This document shows, one piece after another, positions 18,501-26,568 of a stretch of 64,000 nucleotides of DNA. A program made the translations under genes and the position numbers. The first letter of the stretch is position 1. Each line of letters opens with the position of its first letter. The notes below the pieces were generated by a model. That model was not told the origin of the DNA. It was given only the letters and a program-made list of their open reading frames with translations, and made no database searches. This stretch comes from Elioraea sp. (GTDB taxonomy: Bacteria; Pseudomonadota; Alphaproteobacteria; Acetobacterales; Acetobacteraceae), in NCBI RefSeq assembly GCF_022842375.1, contig NZ_JALHPR010000005.1, positions 1 through 64,000 on the forward strand. Reading direction: 5' to 3'.

Positions 18501-19559
18501 GCCACGGCGCCAGGCGTTCTCGCCGTCGCACGCGCGACGGACGCTGATGACATCGCTGGCCTCACCTGGGCGATCAGGGGTGCTGCCGCGTCGCTGTTCG
18601 CGATTGATGGCGCGACGGGCGAGATCACCGCCCTGCCGGGCACGACGCCCGGCACGCGCTATACGCTCGAGCTTGCCGTGACCGACCCGTGGGGCAACGT
18701 CCTCGTCGCTCCGGTTGCCCTCACCACGCCCGGCATCGGCGCACTCGTGACGATCAGCAACGCGACGACGGCGAGCCTCAAGCCCCTCTACGACAACGCC
18801 TGGGTCGGCGGCGTGGCGGGCACGGTGCTGCTCGGCGCCGCCGAGCTCGTTCCGACGGGTGCCCCCTCCACGGCCCGCGTCTCCATCACCGAGGCGGACG
18901 GGACGGTGGACGTGCGCGTCTCCTCCGCGTGGAATAGCGTGAAGAACGTACTGGTCGAGGATGCCGATGGCGGAATGGTTCATATCGGCAACGTCGTGCA
19001 TGCCGGGTTCGTCGGCACCGGCACCGCGGCGAGCACGCTTGCCGTGACCGATGCGAAGCGCGCCGACCTCGTCACCGGCGGAGGTGACGACACGATCCTC
19101 GTGAAGGCGTTCAGCAACATCGGGGGTGACGGCAACCGCATCGCCGTCGATGCAGGGGCAGGCGACGATACGGTGACGGTGACCGGCCATGGCAGCTGGA
19201 CGACGGCGCTGCTGAAGGGTGGTGCCGGCGACGATGTGCTCGGCTTCACCGGCGGTGGCGCCGCGGTCCTCGATGGCGGCGCGGGGGCTGACGTGATGCG
19301 CGGCGGGGCGGGGCGCGACCAGTTCGTGCTGCGGCCGGGCGAGGTCGCCGGCGACAGGATCGACGGTTTCGCCGGCGCTGCGGCATCGGGCGGTGACTGG
19401 CTCGTGATGCAGGGGTTCGGCGCCGGTGCCGCGCTCACCCACCAGGCCGGAGGGCTCTGGCGGGTGAGCTATGTGTCGGCTGGCGTAACGGTGTCCGAGA
19501 GTTTCACGATCACCGGCGTCACGACTCTCGCGATCGCCGATGACGTGATCTGGATGTGA
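15585..19559 (+). CDS. Large secreted glycoside hydrolase family 5 protein with RTX/cadherin-like modules
   Basis: A 1324-residue protein without an N-terminal signal peptide. Residues ~20-340 form a GH5 (cellulase-type) barrel: GQGINIQGWSLWGE, LKADGFDHVRL, the acid/base Glu in TTNEPSF (E143), HTYFP, and the nucleophile Glu in LHIGEFGV (E273). Both catalytic residues are present, so it probably cleaves a beta-glucan or beta-mannan. Residues ~350-1324 contain three related modules, each with a W-S-V conserved strand (W408, W782, W1116), degenerate GAGDDxI calcium-binding RTX repeats, a GIDTL(V) turn and, in the first two, a cadherin-like segment (FEIDPYSGEI, FAIDGATGEI). RTX repeats plus no signal peptide point to type I secretion. 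No ABC exporter lies in the window. Confidence 0.88.
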   Translation: MIRPEDDARSGAVPETLAASLGQGINIQGWSLWGEKVFSPAEMQRLKADGFDHVRLYFDARLTDGDPAYPTAMDKDWVIAKADQTIANAMAAGLTVVINPTPGIAPEDSPAAIDAHVAFLGAYTARLAGRFDMSRLVIETTNEPSFPSQTSWEAVESRLIAAVRAASPDVTIMTAANLRADEAWYQLGGLSDTAPYRDDNLIYSVHTYFPQVFTGQTNGVAHWPATPTLAATTGGTLGWFYREGYGSEAALATRIDEFARTADALGVPLHIGEFGVLASAPAASRLAYLAAATEQFERHDLGWTVWQSHGLHGIYTRTDAGLQPAPAATLAALGLGTRPDQKLTVTFSAGSLHDLWAKWNGTAFLPAEGASTTLSAAKLGGAAAGSTASVSMVRDAAGALTVKSLGPWKSVAHLGVEDDEPGTVTASGFERSWISLGNGGSSIVSVETLHHRIMTGNGADHVTITTVSPGTVTLGGTGYVSTGAGDDLIEITAKRLAGNTGAVTATTEVWAGAGDDRIVITGGTGGMFSGGSGDDVIVSGAGNEDLRGDVGIDTLVLPGLRSAWRFSLKSDATGQFLEAVGPGGTDRLRGFEWVEFADGTTARFGELWGDKAPSVPLLVTTGLAEGVVAKARATDPEGKPLTWFLSDTAGKRFEIDPYSGEISVRPGGSVTAGERYAIGVGVVDAAGNVAGATLSVTAPATVLPAGTGLAAKTAAILTLSNGVAGDGVTQLRSTAWNGDIVQGTSRTLTGSELALPGVAADARVMLGADAAGAVTVSVLSAWNSVKNVFLRDLDGGTLTVHNAVSVDIAAAGQRPVTLAITGAKRGDIATGAGDDVITVAAVANTPDAAAFTIDAGGGNDRITLTSSSAWTRGVIDAGSGDDLITGGPGDDTIRGGAGIDTVRLAGARADTRFSGVMLGDGLAIIAEGPGGRDVLRGIEYVEFAAGGRHRLGELIGNAAPTAITLAALREHGATAPGVLAVARATDADDIAGLTWAIRGAAASLFAIDGATGEITALPGTTPGTRYTLELAVTDPWGNVLVAPVALTTPGIGALVTISNATTASLKPLYDNAWVGGVAGTVLLGAAELVPTGAPSTARVSITEADGTVDVRVSSAWNSVKNVLVEDADGGMVHIGNVVHAGFVGTGTAASTLAVTDAKRADLVTGGGDDTILVKAFSNIGGDGNRIAVDAGAGDDTVTVTGHGSWTTALLKGGAGDDVLGFTGGGAAVLDGGAGADVMRGGAGRDQFVLRPGEVAGDRIDGFAGAAASGGDWLVMQGFGAGAALTHQAGGLWRVSYVSAGVTVSESFTITGVTTLAIADDVIWM
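16680..19559 (+). repeat. Three tandem RTX/cadherin-like protein modules
   Basis: Within the GH5 protein the region from about residue 365 to the end repeats a ~330-375-residue unit. Anchors are SLGPWKSVAHLGVED (W408), SAWNSVKNVFLRDLDGG (W782) and SAWNSVKNVLVEDADGG (W1116). Each is followed by clusters of GAGDD-type nonapeptides (about residues 480-560, 825-905 and 1165-1270). The second and third units are most alike, suggesting a recent internal duplication; the last unit ends in the secretion-type C-terminus instead of a cadherin segment. Confidence 0.8.
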
Positions 19560-19562
19560 GGC

Positions 19563-20243
19563 TCAGCCGAGGGCCTTTGCCGCGGCGAGCACCGCGGCGG
19601 CGTGGCCCTCGACCTTCACCTTCTTCCACGCCTTGGCGATGCGGCCCTTGCCGTCGACGAGGAAGGTCGAGCGCAGGAGGCCGATCGACCGCCGGCCCAT
19701 GAACACCTTCTCGCCCCAGGCGCCATAGGCCTGGGCCGTGGCGTTCTCGGGGTCGGAGGCGAGCGGGAAGGTGATCGTGTACTTCGCTGCGAACTTCTCG
19801 AGCGCCGGCATCGCGTCCTTCGAGATGCCGATGACGTCGAGGCCGAGGCCCTTGAACTGCGTCAGCGACTCGTTGAAATCGCAGGCCTCGGTGGTGCAGC
19901 CGGGCGTGTCTGCCTTCGGGTAGAAGTAGACGATGAACGGCTTGCCCTTCAGCGCCGCGGTGCTGGCGGTGCGGCCGCCCGTCGCGGGAAGCGAGAAGGC
20001 TGGCGCGGCATCGCCCTCTGTCGGCCCTGCCGCGCCGGCGGCTTGCGCTCCCGGCTTGGATGCTGCCTTGGCAGGCTTGGCGGCGGGCTTCGGTGCTGCG
20101 TTCCTCGGCGCCACGGTGACCGTGGGCTTCACTGCGCCTGCCATCTTCGCCCCAGGCTTTTTTGCTGCCGCCGGCTTTGCTGCCTTCGCCGCCGCCTTGG
20201 CCGGTGCCTTTGCCATCGCGGGCGCCTTCACCTTCGTCGCCAT
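19563..20243 (-). CDS. bcp: Thioredoxin-dependent peroxiredoxin (BCP/PrxQ type) with histone H1-like N-terminal extension
   Basis: A 226-residue protein that reduces peroxides with a peroxidatic cysteine. The PrxQ core occupies ~76-226, with the catalytic Cys in TPGCTTEAC (C116) and a resolving Cys five residues on (C121), as in E. coli BCP. Residues 1-75 are an unusual Lys/Ala/Pro-rich tail (repeats such as PAKAAAKAAKPAAAKKPG) resembling histone H1 or HU-tail sequences, which could bind DNA or polyphosphate. The start ATG at 20243 fits because the tail begins there. It sits 38 bases downstream of glnE on the same strand. Confidence 0.93.
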   Translation of the reverse strand: MATKVKAPAMAKAPAKAAAKAAKPAAAKKPGAKMAGAVKPTVTVAPRNAAPKPAAKPAKAASKPGAQAAGAAGPTEGDAAPAFSLPATGGRTASTAALKGKPFIVYFYPKADTPGCTTEACDFNESLTQFKGLGLDVIGISKDAMPALEKFAAKYTITFPLASDPENATAQAYGAWGEKVFMGRRSIGLLRSTFLVDGKGRIAKAWKKVKVEGHAAAVLAAAKALG

Positions 20244-20281
20244 CGTGGAGATCCCCTGTCCGCTTTTTCGTTCCGCCGCGG

Positions 20282-23215
20282 TCACGCCGCCGCCGGGTCC
20301 CCGACATGGCGGATGAAGGCAGCACGCACGTCGCCTGCGCATGCGGTGATCTGGGCGGTGACCCCGGCGAGGTCAACCACGCCCACCGCGCGCGCGATCG
20401 CGCTGGCCACAGGCGCGGGAAGGTCGGCCTCCGCGCGCGGCTTGCCCACGGTCAGGCGCAGCAGGCCCTGGACGGTGCGAAAGAGCTGTGATGCACGCGC
20501 GAGGGCTGCCCGCTCGCTTACGTCGAGAACGCCGGCGTGGGCCAGCCGGTCGAGCGCCTCTGTCGTTCCGGTGGCGAGCACGGCGGGGGTGGCGTGGGCG
20601 TGTACGAGTTGCAGCACCTGGGCGATGAATTCGAGCTCGAGCAGGCCGCCCGGGCGATACTTCACGTCGAGCGGGCCGAAGGGCGGCAGGTCGCGCGCGA
20701 TGCGACCGCGCAACGCAGCCGCATCGGCGCGCAGCTTCCCGGCATCGCGCTCGGCTGTCAGCACGGCGTGGATCGCGGCACCAACCCGCCTGGCGAGTGC
20801 CGGCGGGCCGGCGACCACGCGCGCCCGCGTCAACGCCATGTGCTCCCACGCCCAGGCTTCCTGCGCCTGGTAGCGCGCGAAGCCTTCGAGGCTCACCGCC
20901 AGCGGCCCCTTGTTGCCCGACGGCCTCAACCGCATGTCGACATCGAACAGCTTGCCCGCTCCCGAGGGCGCACTGATCGCGGCGACGAAGCCGGTCGCGA
21001 GCCTGCCGAAATATTCCGGCGGCGTCAGCGCCCGGCTGGAGCCGCCCTTGGCTGCCACCGCGCCGCCCGGGTGGTCGTACACCATGATGATGTCGAGGTC
21101 GGAGGCCGCCATCATCTCGCGCCCGCCGAGCTTGCCGAGTGCGACCGCGACCATGCCGCCGCGCGCGATCCTGCCGTGCCGCGCGGCGAAATCCTCCGCC
21201 ACGCGCGGCAGCAGGGCGGCGAGCGCGGCATCGGCGAGGTCGGCACGGGCATGGCCTGCCTGGTCGACGTCGAGCGACCCGTCGAGCGTCGCGGCACCGA
21301 TCAGGAAGGCGCGCTCGTGCACCACGCGGCGCACGGCATCCATCGCCTCCTCGAGATAGCGGCAATCGGCGAGGGCAGCATCGAGCCCGCTGTCGAGTGC
21401 CGGCGCATCGCCCCGCAGCAATCCCTCGATCACATCGGGGTGGCTCGCGAGATGGTCGGCGAGCAGGGGGGCGGCGCCGAACACGGCGGCAATCCGGTCA
21501 AGCAGGGCGGGGTTGCGCTGGAACAGGCTCAGCAGCTGCACGCCGGCAGGAAGGCGATTGAGGAACGCATCGAACCGGCCGAACGCCGCATCGGGGTCCT
21601 GCTGTCGCGACAGCGCGGCGAGCAGGCCGGGCATCAGCTCGGTGAGCAATTCGCGGGCCCGTTCGCTCCGCGTCGCACGGGGGCGGCCACTGTGCCAGGC
21701 GCGGACGGCCGAGGCGACGCCGGTGGCGTTGCGAAAGCCCATCGAGTTCAGCGTCGCGATCGTCGCCGGATCGTCGGCGGCGCCGGTGAAGACGAGGCTC
21801 CCCGGCCCCGCGAGGTCTGGCGCTTCCTCGAACAGCGCCGCATAGGCGGCCTCGACGTCGCGCAGCGTGCCGAGCACCGCGTCGGAGAACGTTGCGCTAT
21901 CGGGGTAGCCCGAGAAGGTGGCGATCGCGGCAAGCGCGGCAGCGTCGTCGGGCAGCGCGTGGGTCTGGCGATCGTCCTGCATCTGCAGCCGGTGCTCGAT
22001 GCGGCGGAGCATGTTGTAGGCGCGCGCGAGCACGGCCTCGGTCTCGGCGCCGAGCAGGCCCGCGCGCCTGATGGCGGCGAGCGCATCGAGGGTGCGCGGG
22101 GTGCGCAGCTTCGGGTCACGCCCGCCCCAGATCAGCTGCTGCACCTGCGCGAAGAACTCGATCTCGCGGATGCCGCCGCGGCCGAGCTTGAGGTTGTGTC
22201 CGGCGACCGCGATCTCCCCGCCGCCGCGATGCGCCTGGATCTGCCGCTTGATGGCGTGGATGTCCTGGATCGCGGCGAAGTCGAGATGTTTGCGCCAGAT
22301 GAAGGGGCGGAGCTCTGCGAGGAAATCCTGTCCTGCATCAAGGTCGCCGGCCACGGGGCGGGCCTTGATCATCGCCGCCCTTTCCCAGTTCTGACCGAGG
22401 CTTGCATAATAGGCGTGCGCCGCGCCGACCGAGACGGCGAGCGGTGTCGCTGCCGGGTCTGGACGGAGGCGGAGATCGGTGCGGAACACGTAGCCATCGG
22501 CGTTGCGCTCCTCCATCAGCCGTACGAGGTCACGCGCGATCCTGACGAAGAACGCCGTCGGATTGTCACCGTGGTAGGCTCTGGAAGCGTCGAACAGGAT
22601 CACGAGGTCGACATCGCTCGAGTAGTTGAGTTCCCGCGCCCCGAGCTTTCCCATGCCGAGCACGATGAGCCCGCTGCCGCGGCCTGGGTCGCGGCTGTCG
22701 CGCACCCTGAGCGTGCCGCCGGCGTTCGACCTGCCATGCGGGGCGAGCAGATGGCGAACGGCGGCCGCGAGCGTCGCGTCGGCGAGATCCGACAGTGCGG
22801 TGGTCACCTGGCCGACGTCCCAGGTGCCGGCGATGTCGGCAGCACCCGCGACCAATGCTCCCTGCCGCTTGGCGCGGCGGAGTGCGGCTGCGACCTCGGT
22901 ACGGCCGGCCGAGGGTGGCGCCTCTTCCGCCAGTGCGGCGAGCACGCCGCGGAAGGCAGCATCGGGACCTTCGGCCAACACCGCTGCCATCGTCGCCGGT
23001 TCGCGCACCGCAAGTCCTGCGAGGAAGGGGGAGTTCCCGAACAGCGCGTCGAGCAGCGCCGAGGCTTCTCTGGGGGCAGCGGGTCCAGAACCTGGGTCGG
23101 GACCGGGGTCGGCTTTCGCTTCGTCCCGCAGGTCGGCCCACGCACCCTGCCAGCGCTCGCGCCAGCGCGAGGCGGCGTCACGGTCGTGTGGGAGGGGGGG
23201 GCTCACAGGGAGCAT
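20282..23215 (-). CDS. glnE: Bifunctional glutamine synthetase adenylyltransferase/adenylyl-removing enzyme
   Basis: A 977-residue enzyme that adds AMP to, and removes it from, glutamine synthetase in response to PII and glutamine. Both nucleotidyltransferase-like domains show their Asp-x-Asp metal motifs: LNYSSDVDLVILFD near residue 200 (deadenylylating half) and MMAASDLDIIMVYD near residue 707 (adenylylating half). The intervening helices keep EIEFFAQ and LELEFIAQ helices typical of GlnE. Length matches alphaproteobacterial GlnE. The start is uncertain: ATG at 23215 (MLPVSPPLP) is preferred over one at 23284, which would abut the divergent gene. It is followed by bcp. Confidence 0.95.
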   Translation of the reverse strand: MLPVSPPLPHDRDAASRWRERWQGAWADLRDEAKADPGPDPGSGPAAPREASALLDALFGNSPFLAGLAVREPATMAAVLAEGPDAAFRGVLAALAEEAPPSAGRTEVAAALRRAKRQGALVAGAADIAGTWDVGQVTTALSDLADATLAAAVRHLLAPHGRSNAGGTLRVRDSRDPGRGSGLIVLGMGKLGARELNYSSDVDLVILFDASRAYHGDNPTAFFVRIARDLVRLMEERNADGYVFRTDLRLRPDPAATPLAVSVGAAHAYYASLGQNWERAAMIKARPVAGDLDAGQDFLAELRPFIWRKHLDFAAIQDIHAIKRQIQAHRGGGEIAVAGHNLKLGRGGIREIEFFAQVQQLIWGGRDPKLRTPRTLDALAAIRRAGLLGAETEAVLARAYNMLRRIEHRLQMQDDRQTHALPDDAAALAAIATFSGYPDSATFSDAVLGTLRDVEAAYAALFEEAPDLAGPGSLVFTGAADDPATIATLNSMGFRNATGVASAVRAWHSGRPRATRSERARELLTELMPGLLAALSRQQDPDAAFGRFDAFLNRLPAGVQLLSLFQRNPALLDRIAAVFGAAPLLADHLASHPDVIEGLLRGDAPALDSGLDAALADCRYLEEAMDAVRRVVHERAFLIGAATLDGSLDVDQAGHARADLADAALAALLPRVAEDFAARHGRIARGGMVAVALGKLGGREMMAASDLDIIMVYDHPGGAVAAKGGSSRALTPPEYFGRLATGFVAAISAPSGAGKLFDVDMRLRPSGNKGPLAVSLEGFARYQAQEAWAWEHMALTRARVVAGPPALARRVGAAIHAVLTAERDAGKLRADAAALRGRIARDLPPFGPLDVKYRPGGLLELEFIAQVLQLVHAHATPAVLATGTTEALDRLAHAGVLDVSERAALARASQLFRTVQGLLRLTVGKPRAEADLPAPVASAIARAVGVVDLAGVTAQITACAGDVRAAFIRHVGDPAAA

Positions 23216-23286
23216 GGCCGGCCAGAGAAGCGCCAGCTTCCGTGGCCGGTCAAGCGGGACCGCGCGGGGCGTTCCGGATCGCAACC

Positions 23287-26200
23287 ATGATCGTTCGGTC
23301 GCTCCACCTCTCCGGTCACTTCCTCCGCTGGCTCGGCGTCATCACGCTCACCCTCTTGATGCTGGGCGCTGCCGCGATCGGCGGCCTTGCCTGGCGGCTG
23401 TCGCAGGGCCCGCTGCCGCTCGACCCCCTGGCGCGGATGATGGAGGCCCATGTCAACCGCGAGGGCGGTGACACGACGATCCTGATCGGCGGTGCCTCGC
23501 TGGTGTGGGAGGGATTCGACGCAGCACTCGACCGCCCACTCGACATCAGGCTTGCCGATGTGCGCCTGATCGACCCGGCCGGGGTCGAGATTGCGGCGCT
23601 GCCCGAGGGCCAGGTCTCGCTCGGCCTCCGCGCGCTGTTGCTCGGGCGGTTCGAGCCGCGGGCGATCGACCTCACCGGCGTGCGCATCGCCGTGTTTCGG
23701 CGCGAGGACGGTTCGGTCGCACTCGATCTCGGCCCGCGCAGCCAAGGGCCGCCGCCGACCGAGCAGGAGGTCTCTGCCTCGCCGATCGCACGCGCTGGCG
23801 CGATTCTCGAGGAGCTCGGCTTGGCACCCGGCCGCGCGGGCGCGGCCCCGCCGCGCTTCGCGAGACTGCAACTGGTCAGGGTCCGCGGCGCGGAGCTCGA
23901 CGTGGATGACCGCCAGCTCGGCGCGCGCTGGGCGGTGCCCGATCTCGCCGTGCTGCTCCGCCGCGAGCCGGATGGCGCCGGCACCGCGCTCGCGATCGAG
24001 GCGTCGGGCAGGGCACAGGCGCAAGGGGTGGCAATCGCGCTCAGGCTGCGTGGCAGGATCGGCGCGGATGGCGCGGCCGAAGCGGAGCTTGGCTTCGACC
24101 CGGTCGTGCCGTCAGCCATCGCCAGCGCCCTGCCCGGGCTCGGCGTGCTCGCGGCGGTCTCGGCTCCCATCTCGGGCACGGTGAACGTGGCGCGGGCGGA
24201 GGACGGCACGATCACCGCGGGGGGCCTCCGCGCAATACTGGGTGCGGGTGGCATCCATATCCCCGATGGCGGAGTCGTGCCTGTCAGGTCAGCCACGATC
24301 ACGGCGCGCTACACGCAGGCGGGCCTGACGGTGGATGAGGCGCGGATCGTGCTTCCCGGCACCGACGGCCCATCGCCCACGGTGCGCGCCACCGCCCGTG
24401 CCGTGCCGCGCGATGATGGCTCCTGGGCGCTGACGGCGGAAGCCACGGTCGATGCGCTCGCCGCCTCCGACCTACCGCGCCTCTGGGCCGAGGGCATCGG
24501 CGGCAATGAGCGGGAGTGGATCACGCGGAACATCACCGCTGGCCTCGCGCGCGATGCGCGCTTCACGCTGCGCGCCACGGTGCCGGCGACGCTGGACAGC
24601 ATCGCCCCCGAGGCTGTCGACGGCACGGTGAATGCCGAGGGGCTGACGGTGCACTATCTCCGCCCGATGCCGCCGGTCGAAGGCGTTTCGGCGCGGATGC
24701 GGCTTGGGCTCGCACAGATCGATATCGCGACGAGGGGCGGCAGGCTTGGCGCCATCACGGTGCCCGAGGGCACCATCCGCCTGCATGACCTCGATCGCCG
24801 GCCGAACATGGCCGATATCAGGCTCAGGATCGCAACACCGGTCGCCGATGCGCTTGCGCTGCTCGGCCACCCGAAGCTCGACCTGATCGGACGCCGCGGC
24901 GCGCCACCGCCCGGCATCACCGGCACAGGCGAGGTGACGCTTGCGATCGGTTTTCCGCTCATCGCCGAGCTGACGATGGACCAGCTCGCCGTCACGGTCG
25001 CGGCCAGGGCGCAGGAGGTGAAGGTCCCCGCCATCCTCGCCGGGCGGGACCTGGACCGCGGCGTGTTCGAGCTCTCGGCCGACCCAGCCGGGCTCCGCCT
25101 CTCCGGCACCGGGGCGTTCGGGGCGATCGCGGCCGATATCCGCGGCGAGCTCGATTTCCGCGGCGGCCCCGCAACGCAGGTGGTGGAGCGCTTCTCGGTG
25201 AAGGTCGCGCCGCAGGAGCGGATCGACGCGCTGTTCGACCTCGACCTCGCACCCTATCTCACCGGCCCCGTCGCCGCCGAGGCGGTGCTCGAGACGCGGC
25301 GCAACGGCCAGGGCACGGCGACGGTGAGGGCCGATCTCGCCACCGCGCGCCTCGCGGTGCCGGAGCTTGGCCTCGAGAAGTCTCCCGGTTCGCCGGGCTC
25401 CGCCGACGCGCGCCTCACCCTCGTGCGGGGGCGTCTGACGGCGGCGGAGGTGACGCGCCTGGAGGCTGGCGACATTACCGGCAGGGCGCGGTTCGGCATC
25501 GCCCGCGACGGCAGGCTCGATCGGATCGAGGTGCCGGACGCGCGGCTCGGCGCCTCGCGCGTGTCCGGCACCGTGCGGCTACCGCAGGGCCCATCCGGCA
25601 ACTATGCGGTGACCCTGCGTGCGCCCCTGATCGACGTGTCGCGCCGCCGCGAGACGGCGACGGCGCAGATGCCCTCGCAGGCGCAGGAACAGGGGCCGGG
25701 CCGCGTGCGGCCCGTCGCGGTCGAGGCGGTGATCGACAGGCTGATCGTCTCGCCCGGCCATGAGCTCGCCGAGCTCCGCGGCAACGGCATCTATGCGCGC
25801 GGCGTGATTGCCCGCGCCGAGATTACGGGCAAGGCCGGCGAGCGCGGCAGCTTCCGCGCGAGCGTGACGCCGGAAGGAACGAAGCGCGCCCTCTCGATGA
25901 CCGCCGATGATGCGGGCGCACTGCTCAACGGCATCGATGTCATCACCACCATGGCCGGCGGCAGGCTCACCGTGCACGGCAGCTTCGACGATGCGGTCGC
26001 CGGCAGCCCCTTGACCGGGGAGGCGGAGATCCTGGATTTCCGCATGCGCGAGGCGCCAGCGGCAGCGCGGGTGCTGCAGGCGATGACGCTCTACGGCGTG
26101 CTCGACCTCGCGCGCGGGCCCGGTCTCTCGTTCAATCGCGCGGTCGCCTCGTTCACATTGACCGATGGCGCACTCGACCTGCGCGACGCGCGTGCGTTCG

Positions 26201-26568
26201 GCGCCTCGCTCGGCTTCACGGCCAAGGGCAGGATCGATCGGCGGCAGGAACGGATCGACCTCGAGGGAACGATCGTGCCCGCTTATTTCTTCAATTCGCT
26301 GCTCGGCAGCATCCCGCTGATCGGGCGGATCTTCAGCCCCGAGCAGGGCGGCGGGCTGTTCGCCGCGACCTATCGCGTGCGCGGGCCGCTGAACGACCCG
26401 GAGGCCTCCGTGAACCCGCTCGCGGCATTGACGCCCGGCTTCCTGCGCGGCCTCTTCGGCATCTTCGAGGGAAGCCAGACGCCTTCGCAGGCGCCTTCCC
26501 AGGCGCCCGGCCAACCACCGGCCCAGCTGCCGCCCGTTGACATTCCGGATTCGCAACGTGGGGGATAG
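23287..26568 (+). CDS. AsmA/YhdP-like envelope protein (DUF3971)
   Basis: A 1093-residue protein with an N-terminal membrane anchor (about residues 12-38, FLRWLGVITLTLLMLGAAAIGGLAW) and a very long periplasmic beta-rich region, the layout of YhdP/TamB/AsmA-type proteins that form bridges for lipid transport to the outer membrane. The C-terminal segment (LNGIDVITTMAGGRLTVHG, LDLRDARAFGASLGFTAKGRIDR, GSIPLIGRIFSPEQGGG) matches the AsmA2/DUF3971 C-terminal region. It ends in a Gln/Pro-rich tail. ATG 23287 is chosen since the anchor begins there; it is divergent from glnE. Phospholipid transport is a family inference. Confidence 0.88.
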   Translation: MIVRSLHLSGHFLRWLGVITLTLLMLGAAAIGGLAWRLSQGPLPLDPLARMMEAHVNREGGDTTILIGGASLVWEGFDAALDRPLDIRLADVRLIDPAGVEIAALPEGQVSLGLRALLLGRFEPRAIDLTGVRIAVFRREDGSVALDLGPRSQGPPPTEQEVSASPIARAGAILEELGLAPGRAGAAPPRFARLQLVRVRGAELDVDDRQLGARWAVPDLAVLLRREPDGAGTALAIEASGRAQAQGVAIALRLRGRIGADGAAEAELGFDPVVPSAIASALPGLGVLAAVSAPISGTVNVARAEDGTITAGGLRAILGAGGIHIPDGGVVPVRSATITARYTQAGLTVDEARIVLPGTDGPSPTVRATARAVPRDDGSWALTAEATVDALAASDLPRLWAEGIGGNEREWITRNITAGLARDARFTLRATVPATLDSIAPEAVDGTVNAEGLTVHYLRPMPPVEGVSARMRLGLAQIDIATRGGRLGAITVPEGTIRLHDLDRRPNMADIRLRIATPVADALALLGHPKLDLIGRRGAPPPGITGTGEVTLAIGFPLIAELTMDQLAVTVAARAQEVKVPAILAGRDLDRGVFELSADPAGLRLSGTGAFGAIAADIRGELDFRGGPATQVVERFSVKVAPQERIDALFDLDLAPYLTGPVAAEAVLETRRNGQGTATVRADLATARLAVPELGLEKSPGSPGSADARLTLVRGRLTAAEVTRLEAGDITGRARFGIARDGRLDRIEVPDARLGASRVSGTVRLPQGPSGNYAVTLRAPLIDVSRRRETATAQMPSQAQEQGPGRVRPVAVEAVIDRLIVSPGHELAELRGNGIYARGVIARAEITGKAGERGSFRASVTPEGTKRALSMTADDAGALLNGIDVITTMAGGRLTVHGSFDDAVAGSPLTGEAEILDFRMREAPAAARVLQAMTLYGVLDLARGPGLSFNRAVASFTLTDGALDLRDARAFGASLGFTAKGRIDRRQERIDLEGTIVPAYFFNSLLGSIPLIGRIFSPEQGGGLFAATYRVRGPLNDPEASVNPLAALTPGFLRGLFGIFEGSQTPSQAPSQAPGQPPAQLPPVDIPDSQRGG

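Noticed and set aside
16053-19442. A 1129-codon minus-strand reading frame
   Set aside because: It mirrors the GH5/RTX gene. The plus strand has both GH5 catalytic glutamates and RTX repeats, and the minus frame shows only His/Arg/Ala-rich low-complexity sequence.
20537-23290. A 917-codon plus-strand reading frame
   Set aside because: Antisense to glnE, whose two nucleotidyltransferase motifs are unmistakable.
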